Source: Synchiropus splendidus
Taxonomy: Eukaryota > Chordata > Actinopteri > Syngnathiformes > Callionymidae
Assembly (NCBI RefSeq): GCF_027744825.2
Contig: NC_071334.1
Location: 31,464,937 to 31,528,936, forward strand
Direction of reading: 5' to 3'
DNA: 64,000 nucleotides
This document shows positions 48,501 to 60,886 of this stretch, in pieces. Positions within the stretch are counted from its first letter, which is position 1; every line of letters begins with the position of its first letter. A program made the translations under genes and the position numbers. The notes beneath the pieces were generated by a model. It made no database searches and was not told the DNA's origin. It saw nothing but the letters and a program-made list of their open reading frames with translations.

Positions 48501-50538
48501 AAAATGGAACGTTAAAATAAATTGGCCTGCATTGCATTAGCAACGGCGCTAACACTAGACAAAACTGAGTTTTATTTATTTTATTATTTTCAGTTCCATC
48601 TATGAGTTATGATGGAAGTCATGGATTCATGTTACAGTCAAAGGGTTGTACTTATTTCAGCTCATATATCCTTTTATGTTATGCATATGTTATGCAATGA
48701 ATACATAAAGTGTTTTTTTTATTATTACCGTTGCAAAACTTATTTTAGGAACTGTTTCTCAAACAGAAACTAGTAGAAACTAGAACTAGAAACTAGTTCA
48801 AAGTGCATCATTCAAAACAGTAACACAGTTTTTATATGACATGTTTCAAGACACTGGTCTGAGAAGGGGGCTGTAACTTTTAGTTAGAAGCAGTGGCACA
48901 AATGAGAGTCAGAGCCTCCAAATCTGGACATTAGATACAATATTAACAAAAAACGAAAGAAATATTCCTCAAGAAAGAGATAAAAGAGGAGGTGGGAGGC
49001 TTCGTGTTGAATCATCAAGCAGCATTTCACCATTGCCTCGAAATCCTTTACCATGATCTTAGGGTGGAGATCAGATGGAGACTTTGTAAAATAAACACTG
49101 CTGTTATAGCCTTTCCCCTCTCTACAGTTGACATAATGTCCTTATCAGTGTCCTCATTTGAATATCTTCCTCCAGGCTCAACGTAAAAAGGCATGACCAT
49201 TCAAGTTATTTACATTCTGACCAGATGATTCTTGTTGTGGACCGGTAACGGTGCCTTCCAGGGTCTTGTGTGTGCCTCTTTTCAGCTACACTTGTGAGGA
49301 GCGATACTTTGAAACACACCTCCTTGTGGGGACCTTTGGCTATTTGTGAGGACCTTTGTCGGTCCCCACGAGGTAAAGCCTCAGCTTTGTGGATTAAAAC
49401 TTCAAAATAACTTGAGTTTAAGTTTGGTTTAGGCCTTGGTTAAGGTGAGCCAAGTGTTTTGGATGGCCAGGTTTAAGGAGGAGGCTGGGGAAAGCATTAT
49501 GGCAATGATAGTCCTCACTAAGATAGTAAAACGACCATTTTTGTGTGTGCCTGTCTATTTTTACATGTCCCCACATGGTAAAGCTTCAATTTGAGGATGA
49601 ACATTTCAAAACAACTGGCTCATTATAATTGGGTTTTACTTTGGTTGAGAGTCCTGGTTAAGGTGATCCATTTGTTTTGGATGGTTGGGTTTAGAAAGGG
49701 TTATGACAATGACAGAGAGCAAGGACAGAGATACAAATGTGTGTGTGAGAGAGACAGAGAGAAAACACCTCACTTTAGTCTGTGGGCATCATCCAATTTT
49801 TGATGGAGGCACCAATATAACCCTGTCCAGTAAGCCCTATGAACATTTCAAACCTGTCGGATGCCAACTTCAAATAATAATAATTAAAAAAAAAAAACAG
49901 GCAGACAATACAAGGCATTTTGTTTAGCACAAAAGGTCTCCATATGTCTTATCTGAAAGATCTGTATTGGTGCGGAATTACAGGTAATACTGAGACGGTC
50001 ATTTTCTTTTCAATATAAATGATGTATAAACATTCATGCATTTTAGTTTGAAGCAAATCTAAGAAGTAAAGTAATTTATCCACCATGTACTTAGAGACAG
50101 GTAGCACATTAACTTCGTCTGTTATTTTTTTTTAGTTTTAGACCAGCTGGCATTCTGCACATGTCGGTGAGAATCTAAGAAATGTTATTTTTAAAAAAGA
50201 GATAATGTGACACATTTTATATTAATTCATGCAAATATGGCAGCAATGTTTAAACTGTTTTAGCTGTAAATAGTTTTACAGTACAAACAAATAGTTTTGA
50301 ACTCCATACAGGTCCTGAGTATCTTGTTCAATGCCTCTGTGGAAAACTTTATCTGTTAGCTTTAGCTAGTACAGTTCTGTCTTCCCTCAGGCTGTCGCTG
50401 TTTATTTAGGCAGAACTCCTGATAAATTCAGGACCTGAGCAATGAAGCAAACATGCCGGGTCCTTGACTTGAACGTTTTTTTTTAATGAAATAAACCTGG
50501 TTTATGGAATTTAGGGTTTAATGTTGTGTAATCATACA
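48501..50538. other. Intergenic spacer between BHLHA15 and the LMTK2-like gene
   Basis: AT-rich, with no exon recognised. It contains the two-copy repeat at 49310-49700 and short simple repeats. Confidence 0.5.
49310..49700. repeat. Two diverged tandem copies of a ~204-bp fish repeat
   Basis: CCCACGAGGTAAAGCCT (about 49367) and CCCACATGGTAAAGCTT (about 49571) each lead into TTGGTTTAGG/TTGGTTGAGA, GTTAAGGTGA and TTTTGGATGG blocks. The GAGGACC...GGTCCCCAC phrases are common in fish dispersed repeats. Confidence 0.6.
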
Positions 50539-50544
50539 TTTATT
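50539..50544 (-). terminator. Minus-strand polyadenylation signal for the LMTK2-like gene
   Basis: TTTATT on plus (AATAAA on minus), about 360 bases after the stop codon at 50905-50903. Confidence 0.4.
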
Positions 50545-50902
50545 TCGACACCCCCATGTTGGTCTACATCAGAATCCAAAGAGCTTTTTCAGTGCAGTTG
50601 GAAAGTTCCCGGAGCTCTTTTGCAATTGATTTCTTATTGACATTCCAGTCAGCAGTAATGTCATACGAATGGGACTTGGATGCCATGTCATAAGCAGCAG
50701 GTGGTTTGAGAGAAAAACATCCACTTAAATCTCTGAGTCATCATAAAAGAGGAGGGGGTGAATTAGAGGCGCAGCTGGATTTTCCATGAGGCCAAGGCTG
50801 TCCGTCTGGAAGCACAACAAGTGTGGACGTCACAGTGAGGCAGAAGTCGGCCACTGCTGCGTCAGACTGAATCCACCACGTCTGTGTCATTTACCCCTCC
50901 GC

Positions 50903-53900
50903 TCACAGCTCCAGGTCAGCTTCGCTAACGTGGGTGAGGCAGAGGCAGTTTTGGGGTAGGAACAGACGCTCTGATAGAAGAGTCCAGGTCTTTGTGGCTG
51001 GTGAAACGCTGTGGTGCTGGGATACTGGCTGAAGACGACTGCTCCTTTCCAGCGCGGAGAAGTCATCTTCCCACTCCAGACCTGCGGGCCAAAACACACA
51101 CGGAGTGTGAACAAGCTGCTAATAAGCTGACAAACGTTTGCCAACTTCGCAAATGCCCCACCCTAAGCTTGTTACCAGCAAATTCCTTAATGGTTGTCAG
51201 ACAGTCAAATAACAAGCTTCACGATCACATCCACTAAATGTTGAATCCACCAACGGTTTATTGGTCCTGCTTAGTTCATTGTTGCCTGCTAGTGATGAAA
51301 GAGGGTGGCGCTACTGGCTTAAGCCCTGTTGGTCGCCTCTATCTATGTTGTCACACAGGCACGTGGACTAGTTGTTGACTTTGGGATTCCCGTTGTCTTA
51401 GTGAAGCAAAAGCCTAAAAGTAAAGGAGATCATATTATCCTCAAACCTTCGACAAGCGTGTTCCACTAAAAAAACATGTTGGGAGCAACTATTCTCCAAA
51501 TCCAACTTTCCTGACTCATTCATCTGTCTCACATGTTGAAGTTTTCCTCCATGATGCAGGAGGTCCCTCTGCTCCGTTTTGGAGTTATTGCTCTGTAATG
51601 TTCTCCCACCTCTGAAATCACGGTGAACAAGTGGTTATGAGAGCAAAGACCAAGTTACGTCACACTGGGCTTCGCAGCTCTTACCATCAGATCACAGATG
51701 TGTTGCGTGATTCAATTTAGTTACTGCACTGTTATGATCTTATTGAACACATGTTGTGTGTGTGTAGCATAGTGAATAAGGGGCTTTTCACACTGCGCAC
51801 TCTGTCTCGAGACAAAGTCCGTTCGGCTCAAAAGTCGGGTTTTGGCCGCGGACTGGATCCCACCTGAAGCCCCTAAGGTGTTAAATTCACTAAAGTGGGG
51901 TAACAGTGGCATCTATTCTTCATCATTATTTGTTTAATGGTCCCGCACTTTGACCTTTCCCTGGAGATTGTGGAAAATCTTCAGTAGCGCCTGTCAGCTT
52001 GTGGAAGTGGGGTTTTGGCTGCAAGTGATTTTAACTTCCAAGTGTGTGGTTATGTGGAGTTGAACAGTGTTGAGAACTGAGCTGAGAACAGCAGCTCTCA
52101 GCAAGGGCGGGCTGAAGGTTTCCTCCTGACCTATCACCGTAGAGTGGATGTGGCAGGGGAGAGACTTCAGCTCCTGTGAGCTATAGGTTTTCTGATGGGA
52201 AGGACTTATGAACATTTTCTAATGTAAATATTTAAAATCATCAACAGTCACATACTGCGGGGTCATTTAAGATAAGTAAGTGAGGTTCTCTTTAGAGACA
52301 ACATTGGACTCTAAAACAATTCAAGACTCATTTTTGGTTCACCATGATAAGAAGTTGGTCTTACAATGTCTCATTCGTACAGTTGGTGTCGTATGGTGAA
52401 AAAGCTACTATAATGACACAAGAACTACATTACAAATAACCGAATTGTGTTGCAAACACCACCATGCTGTTGCATATTTTATACTCACTACTACACAGAA
52501 GGCTATTGAGCTGAATATATAATGTAAAAACCTCCTACTGATAGTTCTTTCTATGCTTGTACAGCATCTGAAGCACTTTATACTGGTCAGCCACTGTTAC
52601 AGTAGGTGCTTCCTTTCTTAAATAAATTTAAAGATGGTGATAATTTGCGTGACAGGGTTGTGTGAGGGGGAGTGAGTTACATTTAACAAAAAAATCTGAC
52701 AAACAAAAGATGCTCTTGGATAACTGCTAGCCGTTCTTCTCTATGTGACTTACCTTTTCCAGCTGTGTCGACCATGACAAAAATGTTAGGGTCACGGTGT
52801 TGTGTGTAAGTTGGGAACCCCAGATTCTTTTCTCTAAAAATGAATGTCTAAAAAACAATTAAAAAGTCATGTATACAATGCCTTCAATGTTTATTGGAGG
52901 TTACATTTGCATTTTCAATGTATATTTCCTCCTAGATTTGGTCTCATGGCAAGTGCACTTCACTCAAGATCTGCATGTTTTTTGTATTTCATACATGGAT
53001 TATATGACATTTTGCTTCCTCCTTATACAAATGAGGTGGAAGTTACTTAAGTGACACATAATATGTGTCTGAATTTTATGTTACAAAATTGTCTTTAGTT
53101 GCCTTTTGTTCATTTAGAGAGTCTTGTTTTTTGACTGCATGTAGTAGGTGTAGCTGGCTGGAAAGTAAAGTGTGTATACTTCATGTGTTGGTGAGTTTCA
53201 CAGCACAGTATAAAAGCACAGTATGCAATTGATTCAATAAATCAAGAATTGCATTTGCTCACAGCAAGAATAAACAATTCACCTCCTGACGCAAACCCAC
53301 AACCGTGTCCGTTCAAGCACCGTGCTGCAACCGCTGTGCCACAGAGGCCATTTGTCTTAAAGCCATGTTGAACAAATATTAATGCTACATTCTGACATTC
53401 TGACTGTGTGATTTAGTTCAGTGATTTGGTTGTATGTTGTGTTCTATAAGGTTGAGTTTTCTGGTGTACAGGCATTCACGCATACAGGTACTGATAAACA
53501 TTGCGGATGTGACTGTGAATGAACAAGGCTTTTTTATTATTAGTTTTTTTTTAAACTAATTTGACTATTGGGTTTCAAGGGCAGCGCAGCATCAATACAC
53601 TGTATTACACGAATAGCATTGTGTTACATTATGTTTCTCTAGGTCACCATGCAGTGTAATCATATAGTAGACTTAGTAGAGTTACCACAATCTTCCGCCC
53701 AGCTGCATGGAGGAGGAGAGTTTGTGCAGGAATCACCCTGGAGCTCCATGGTGGGACATTCCTAAGTACAACACAGTCAGATTGGTGGGATGTGGGCGGT
53801 TATGTGTCACAAAGGTTTACTTAGTAAAGTGATAGATAAATATTAGCAATGATTTTCTCTGAAGGTTTCATCGTTTGTACATCAAAGTAAAAAGCATACG

Positions 53901-54572
53901 CCTGTCATGGAAGTGACATTTCTATCGTTGACATTTGACTGTCTGTACTTTTGATTTTCATTTGCAACCACTATTAAAGCAGACATTACACAAAAAGAGG
54001 AGCGAATAACAGTTGTCACTATACCAAACTATTCAAAATTCAGTACAGGTTTTTGACTACAGTTCAAAATAAGTGGAATTGTGTGTGGTTTCTTATTACA
54101 TTCTGCAGTGCTAGTGTCCAGCTTCTGGACCCACCTGATCGAACACGAAGACCATGACGTCGTCGACAAAGGACACCGACCTCCTTCTTTTGCTCCTGCG
54201 GGATAGTTTCTCTGCTTGTTTGGGCTTCTCACACGACTTCAGACGACTGTCTCCGGTCTGTGAGTTGAATTCTTTCATTGCTGCCTCTTTGCTCTGAAAT
54301 TTTTTTGTATCACCAGCTATTTTGCTCCACTTTTGGGGTGCACTTTCCAGATCAGAGGGCAGGTTGATGCTACTGTTGCACAAAATGTTGCCAGGGCACG
54401 TCCACCAGTAGTCGCTGAAGCATTCCTTTGCTTTGCTCTTGTCAGGGAAGAAGATGATTCTGTTGTCAATGGTGATGATATTCTTGTTGGTGTCCATGTT
54501 GCAACCATCTGTGATTAAACTGCCCTGGATTTTGAACCCAAATATTTCCCAAGGGCTCATCGGTTCATCCAA
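50903..54572 (-). CDS. lmtk2: LMTK2-like lemur tyrosine kinase, C-terminal three coding exons (5' part not in window or not found)
   Basis: Exons 54572-54135 (146 codons), 53761-53686 and 51081-50903 join in phases 0 and 1 at GT-AG sites and end at TGA. The first has RRRSVSFVDDVMVFVFDQ, matching the LMTK KKAVTFFDDVTVYLFDQ segment, including an R-x-V-x-F PP1-docking site. The second opens ECPTMEL where LMTK2 has ETPTKEL. The third has LEWEDDFS (LMTK2 FEWDDDFS) and ends with LTHVSEADLE (LMTK2 LTHLTDSDIE). LMTK2 is the expected neighbour of BHLHA15 in this orientation. Family role: endosome-membrane kinase that binds PP1 and myosin VI. Odd points: the 146-codon exon starts right after TTCCTCTAG at LDEPMSPW, whereas LMTK2 normally has one very long exon here. 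Its middle (YWWTCPG) is strongly diverged, and no kinase exon is visible. Confidence 0.75.
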
Positions 54573-55551
54573 CTAGAGGAATAGAGAAGCTCTTCTGCCC
54601 TGTGAGTGAATGCCAACACAACAAATTCAGGTTATAATTTCAGTATATTTGCTTATAACTCACATCTACTTCGAAATTCCACTCGCTTTTTTAAATTAAT
54701 ACCTCAATATTGACTAAGTCATCCAGTGGTCATGAACAACCACACTCATTTCCTGTTTGCTTTCTAAGGCAAGCAGCAACATTAGCAACAACAGGAGGGC
54801 TTCTTGGAGGGGGAGGCCCCAGGGCAGACCCAGGACATTCTCTCACTGCTGCCCTATGTACACAGAAGTGCTGTATTTCTTCCAAAAGATAAGGGAAGTT
54901 TGGGCCACTTTGCTTTAAGAGCTGACCACTGATTTGTTAAATGCAGTCTATAATCATATTATATGATAGTATGCATGTGTAAACGAACTATTGCAGGATT
55001 AAATAAAAAAAAATACTTAAGATTAATAATAATAATTCTTTTAAATCATGTTTTGCGTCAGTGCTTTGGCGTTTGTTTTGGCATTGCTTTTCATAGGTCT
55101 GCTGTGTCTTGTGACCCAAGTTTAATAACGCCATATTAAGAGAAACATGAAATATTATTTTTTTAATTACAAATATATTACAAATAATATTACAAATATT
55201 ATTTGTAAATTATATTGGTTGTTTAATCAGTTGAATCGTGCACCTCCGGATTAAACTTGCTCTGGAGTCACCACTGCCACTAGATGTCACTGCGTTTTTC
55301 CATGACTTGTTTTCCATCAAATGATTTGTTTTATAAAGTAATTGTTGCTATTCCTGCACTTAAGCTGTGCTGATGCCACATTCCCTGCGTCTCACTGTTG
55401 TCAACAGGATATAAAAAGCGATAAGTCAGCTTTCCACCTCTGGATCGAGCACAAACACATGCATTGTTTCGTCACTCCTGAGCCTGAATAAATATCGGCA
55501 TCCATCTATCGACGGAAAGAAAGACGCAATAGGAAACTTTCCCTCTCTGCG

Positions 55552-55609
55552 GTAACCTGGCAACCCGCTGAATGAGTGACTCAGGAAAAGGAAGAGAGGA
55601 GCTGACTCA
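55552..55609. promoter_or_regulatory. Possible regulatory cluster: RFX X-box plus two AP-1 sites
   Basis: GTAACCTGGCAAC (55552-55564) fits the X-box GTNRCC-N-RGYAAC. TGACTCA occurs at 55577-55583 and 55603-55609, and TGACGTAC follows near 55619. These sites are short, so function is inference. Confidence 0.35.
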
Positions 55610-57858
55610 TAGCAGCAGTGACGTACATGCACACACACATGCAGTGGGCCATAAAGCTTTTTAGGAGTAACTTAATGTGACAGCAGGCAGGTAAAAAAGC
55701 AAAAGGGAAGCCGCTGAACAACACAAATCTTGGTATCCTGAATCTCTAACTAAAGCTGTTCTTCAGTTTGACTTAAATAGTATCTTACAGTATCCCATAC
55801 AATTGTTAAGCGATAGCTCACGATGACTGGGCGAAGGCAGGTAACTTGCAAGAACAACAGTCTAATCAAGTGAAGAAGGACTCACCTTCTATTTCTTGCA
55901 TAACAATCAGTCCCCAGAAGAAAAGCTCTGAGTAAAACAGAGGCATCAGAACACATATTGTTTTGCTTCAAGATGAGGCGGTAGATGGAGAATGTGTGGA
56001 GCCAGTGAAGGACAGAGAGATCACATATCCAGCTCTCACCCTGCAGGCTGCCGGCCTTCCTGCCGCCGCATGGATCAATATCTGATCCGCTGTAATGGCA
56101 AACAGTAGAGCAGCTGTGCAGAAGGTGGTGAGACAACGCTGTGCTGTGACTCTACAAAACAAAATGGATTGTGATTGTTTATGCTTTGTTATACAGTTGA
56201 AAAATCACACAAACCAAAATAAAAATAATTCATGTGCATAACACAACAACTAAAACATAAGGCTGTCGACGATGCAAATCTGATATTATTTGTTTTAAAA
56301 AGTATCTACAAATAGTTATTATCATACACTAACAATGTAATGTCGACTCTTACAATGCAGCAACGTGTAAGAGCAGTAATGTGTGAGTTGGCGCCCTCGT
56401 TTGGTCATATGAAACATTGCAAGACTCATGTCGATATTTCTCAATTATTTCATTGATAAATAGTTTCTCAAACAAATGTGAAATACAACAAATGTTTCTT
56501 TTTTGTGCTGCCAATTTAAATTGGTTATATCTGGTTGGTGACGTTGACTGTGTCCCCTCTCCGGCAACAAAATCACTGATGCTGGAGTTTATGTTTTACA
56601 CACCCAGGCAGCACCAGGATGTTGTTCCCTGAAAGTGGCTTTCTGTCCACACAGTCCCCTCTGCCCCCCGAGTTGATATTCAAATCAAGGAACTAGAGAT
56701 TACATTCTGTATTTTAGGGGTTGTCAGATAAGAATGGTGGAGTGTGAGACCAGTATGTTCCTTTTGGTGATAGTTTGCTTCACTGTAAGTGGGTGAGAGA
56801 GGTGTTTCTGGTGCTGGTCTATTTGTGTGGAGGTTTGTTTAAATAATGAGAGGATTTCCTAGTCTTCCTGGTGCATGTTGGCGTGTGTGTGCTGTTGTAT
56901 TTGTGGTGTCCGTGAGTTTGTTTTGGCTTGCAGGGCTGCGTTGCGGGGCAGTGTGCGAATTCTTATGCGTGGAAGGCCTGAGCTGAGGATGTTACACTTG
57001 GTCAACTGTGTAAACATGCTTGAACGGTTTGTAAAAAAAAACGTTGGTTGTTTAAGAAGTTTTCCAAAAGCAAGCTTTCGAGTGAGTCTGTGACCTTTGA
57101 GTGTGTGGTGGCATGTAATACACGTATGTATTCTGAGGCCAAGCACAGGTGGAAGGTTGGCAATGACATTCTAAGGAAATCCGTTCGCGGCCATATCCAT
57201 GTACAGTTGTGGTTTCCCAGGGATGTCGCCCAGCAACCAGCTACAGATACTGTGTCTCAGCACTCTACTCTTCTTTCACCGCACTTAGCAGGACATGTGA
57301 GGATGTGATATACTCAGACGCTGAGCCGAGGGCCGCCACTGAAGCTGGCATTCTATTTTCACATCACAGTCGTGATTGATGTGGTCTGTCTCAGTTGCTC
57401 CGAGCTAATACCTCAGCAGCTTCAGCACCCAATTGTCTGATTAATAAGTGTTTGGTGTCACCACTAGTTTTCTGCTGAGGCTGCCAGGCTTGAGATTAGA
57501 ACCATAAACAAAACACTCATCCTTGCAAGAGATTTGTCTGATAAAAGGCGGGGGCACACAAGCAGTAATTGATGGTGTACAAGTGCCTCAACCAGGTCAT
57601 CCTGAAGCCTACCCTAATCATTAGCGTCATACTGCTCTCAGTTTTTCACAAACACCAGCTAGGTAATGTAATTTCCACACTATAAGCCATTACTTTTAAC
57701 ACGACAAGGCACCAAATATGTGGATTTTTCAGCTCCATGCCCCCAACATACTGAACTTTGTTGCATTAGACCAATGAACTCACATGTTTTTATTGACATT
57801 ACGTGGTCAAAGCGCTGTTTTCTTCTGTTTGTAATCCACTACTGCTCCTGTGTTCCAG

Positions 57859-57936
57859 CTGAGACTTGCTGTGGCGGCGGAGCTCCAGGAAGGTGGTGGA
57901 ATGTGCCAGGAACACGAGCGAAAGCAGGACATTAAG
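57859..57936 (+). other. Exon-like block of unknown gene
   Basis: 78 bases lie between a good acceptor (CTCCTGTGTTCCAG) and a donor (AAG/GTAAAT). They are open in phase 0 as LRLAVAAELQEGGGMC followed by QEHERKQDIK. No partner exon or family was recognised. Confidence 0.25.
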
Positions 57937-60784
57937 GTAAATAAAACGCCTGTAATTTCATCGATCTGATGGGGTGAGTTGAATTATACTGCCATTATGG
58001 CATGCATTCAGAACATCTCTGAGTGTGTCTTCATCATCAGGCTCATTGTTGGACACCGGAATGATGCTATGTATCCTAAAGCATTTTTAAGCTGGCGCAC
58101 AGAAAATACTGAGCTCTTTATGGCATAGATTCCCACGCTGCACCTGCAGCCTATTTATCAAAAGTGTGTACAAAATTTTCTTCATCATTCATTTTCTTCT
58201 TATACGCATTGGTTGCAGCTAATATTCAGGTGCTCACAAGTCTGGAAACCATGGTATTTGATATATAGATGGACAATGACGGTTCCATTAGGAGAGCACT
58301 TCAGGACTCTCATTGATACCACAGTGACAAATGTTACAGTGAGGATGGCATTCATTTAAGAAAAATGTTTGGCCCTGAAATAATCTGTCCAACATATTAA
58401 ACGCTGTGCTGAACGGACGCTCAGAGCTGCCTGGATGCTAAGACTATTTTTGGATCAGTATCACATTGTATCAAGATATTTATCACATTATTCCATGATA
58501 ATTATCACATTATTTTGTTTTGCTTAGCACTTCATCTGGTGAGGTTTATTACTTTAGTTCATGATAAGGGGTCGGAACATGAATTAGAAGAGAATCATTT
58601 GGTGAGTAAATTTATTCTGAAAGACAGTTTGTATAGTCAACTTCTGGTCTCTATTAAACTGTCATGCATCAGGCTCTCGATGACAGAACCCTCTGCTTGG
58701 CCTCATCAGTCTAGTGAGCTTCTTCACTCTCTGTGAGTGTTGCGTGAACATCTGGAAACTGCATGTTGCTTACCAACACCCTCATTTCCGCCTGAGAAGC
58801 GCTACACCACAGCATCTGTAAGTGTCCTCTTTCGCTCTGCAGCCATCTTGTCTTGCGCGCTCTCGTCGATCATCCAGGCAGAGCTTGAACGCACCCACTA
58901 TCAGCATATGACATGAAAAACAATGTTATTAGAATCCCCTTGAAGAGCGGGTCACTCACAGAGATCAACTTCCCCGTCCTATTTCAAAGTACTAAATGTA
59001 CCAGCCACAACAGTTTTGCTATGAATTGCGTGACGATGGCTGAGGACTTGCCTAGTGTATCTGTGATACACAAGAAAACACATCACATCAGTGTCTTTTT
59101 AAGCATTATCACCACACAGACATACAAAGACAAGACATACAGACAAAAAAAAAAAAAATGTTGGCTCCGGTCCTAATATTTTGTCCAACACTGTATATGC
59201 TGGATTGAGTTGTAGTATGCACTGTCAGTGCCAGTAGAACTGCAGAACTATCCTTTTACACTGCAGGCGCAGAATCATCCCATCCAGCCAGCACCCGGCA
59301 AGTGACACCAAACTATCCGTGAGCAGCAGGGTAATTGGAGCTCATTGGGCTTATTCCGAGCCTGCATAATCCACCCAGCCTTGGCCTACGCTGCAACATA
59401 TGGACTTCCAGTCTGAAGGACAAGGCGCGATATGGGAAGATAAAAACATCCAGTCAGGAGCTGGGATGTGCTCGCCGCAGCCTTTATTTGGACACACCAG
59501 GATCCCCGAGGAGAAGGGGGCGAAACCTGACGCTAAAATAACTACACTTAGAGTGCTAAATGTGTCAGTCTTGAGTACATATTTGTCTAAGGTGTGAGTA
59601 ATAAAACATGAAGTCATTAGAGGGAAAATTAGGCTGAGGGTGACGGAGTGATGTCTCACTTTTTATAGTGAGCAGGTTCTTCCTCTGCTCGGCCAAATGC
59701 ATTTGTACGGTCGCAGTTTTGATGGCAGGGGCGGTAGAGCGAGTCGTCACTTCAGATACTAGTGTGCTGGAAATGATCGGACAGACTTGATATACTGCAA
59801 TATATAATATTTGTAATCTTTTTTTAAACCCCGATTTCTTCCATGCTTCTTCTGAATAGTCCCAGGAATTAAATGGTGTTTTTTACAAAGGGGGAACAGA
59901 GTCTTTGTTTGGCTGTCCGGGTCTCCACGTCCTCTTTGGTGGTTTGCTTAAGAAGCGGTATCACATGCTGCCATGGTATGATAGAGGTATCATAATTCAT
60001 TACTTGTGAATTATTGCATTGTTTAATATTCAACAAATATAAGTGATTCATAAAGTCCACTATTTGGTGCATGAAGAGCAGAGAACATTTTCTGGGATTT
60101 GTTCCTGATTTTTATTTATTTATTTACTTTTTTTTAATTAACCTTAAATGACCTGTTCATTGAGTCTCCTTCATCATGAATATTTTGCTTATGACGTCAC
60201 AATGTATAATGCAGTCCCCCACGAATTGCTCCTGGTGTGATTAATCTGCGTCATTTGGATCAATTCATGACTTAAGTAACTGAAATGAAAGCACCACTGC
60301 TTGCTAGTATGTATGTTGTAACGTGATCCATGTGATGATGTACAGTATACTAGCTTTTGAGGCACGCAGCAGGCGATTAGCTGGGATCCCTGTTTGCACG
60401 TACTAAATGTGGCTGAATATCTAGCATGCGCTAGCAGACGTTTGCACAAGGGGCTGGACCACAGGGCTGTAAAGCCAGATAGTGCGTACAATCTGAAACA
60501 GGTGTAAAGTGTTCCACACACACACCTTTTTAAATCGGAGCGTGTGTGTGTCGTAGCTTGTAGCTGGGTGTGTTTAGAGAGACAAAAGCAGAAGAAACTA
60601 GCATAAATCATAAACACTTAACTGTAGCAAAGGTACTAACTGGGTGACACAGACTGTTTTGTCCCTTTGTTATCTTGGTAAATAAACTTGCACTTGTTTG
60701 TCAATCTGGCACAAGGCCACTTAAATGATTAATTTGAGTATTTAGTAATATGCTGTTATTGTTATCATAACTGGATCCAGTGTG

Positions 60785-60886
60785 TTTTTATTTTTATTTT
60801 TATTTTTATTTTTATTTTTATTTTTATTTTTATTTTTATTTTTATTTTTATTTTTATTTTTATTTTTATTTTTATTTTTATTTTTA
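60785..60886. repeat. (TTTTTA)17 hexanucleotide microsatellite
   Basis: 102 bases, essentially perfect. Confidence 0.95.

Noticed and set aside
50887..51081. Alternative frame (SPRWKGAVVFSQYP) of the last LMTK2-like exon
   Set aside because: The other frame carries LEWEDDFS and LTHVSEADLE and fits the phase of the preceding exon.
54111..54134. Read-through end of the LMTK2-like exon (VGPEAGH then stop)
   Set aside because: CAG/GTGGGT is a good donor and the next two exons restore family motifs in phase, so the stop is intronic.
55426..55638. Minus-strand frame ending MHVFVLDPEVES, faintly like the LMTK2 VFVFDQVGPEAG reading
   Set aside because: That LMTK2 reading runs past a GTGGGT donor into the intron. 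The resemblance is short and no PP1 motif is present.
56037..56156. Minus-strand block with good acceptor (TTTTGTTTTGTAG) and donor (AGG/GTGAGA), phase-compatible with the LMTK2-like exon
   Set aside because: Its product (TTFCTAALLFAITADQIL) matches nothing in LMTK2, and two frames are open. Kept only as a possibility.
60189..60617. 142-codon open frame on the minus strand
   Set aside because: Cys- and Ser-rich without pattern; it begins at a poor start and has no homologous motif or conserved context.
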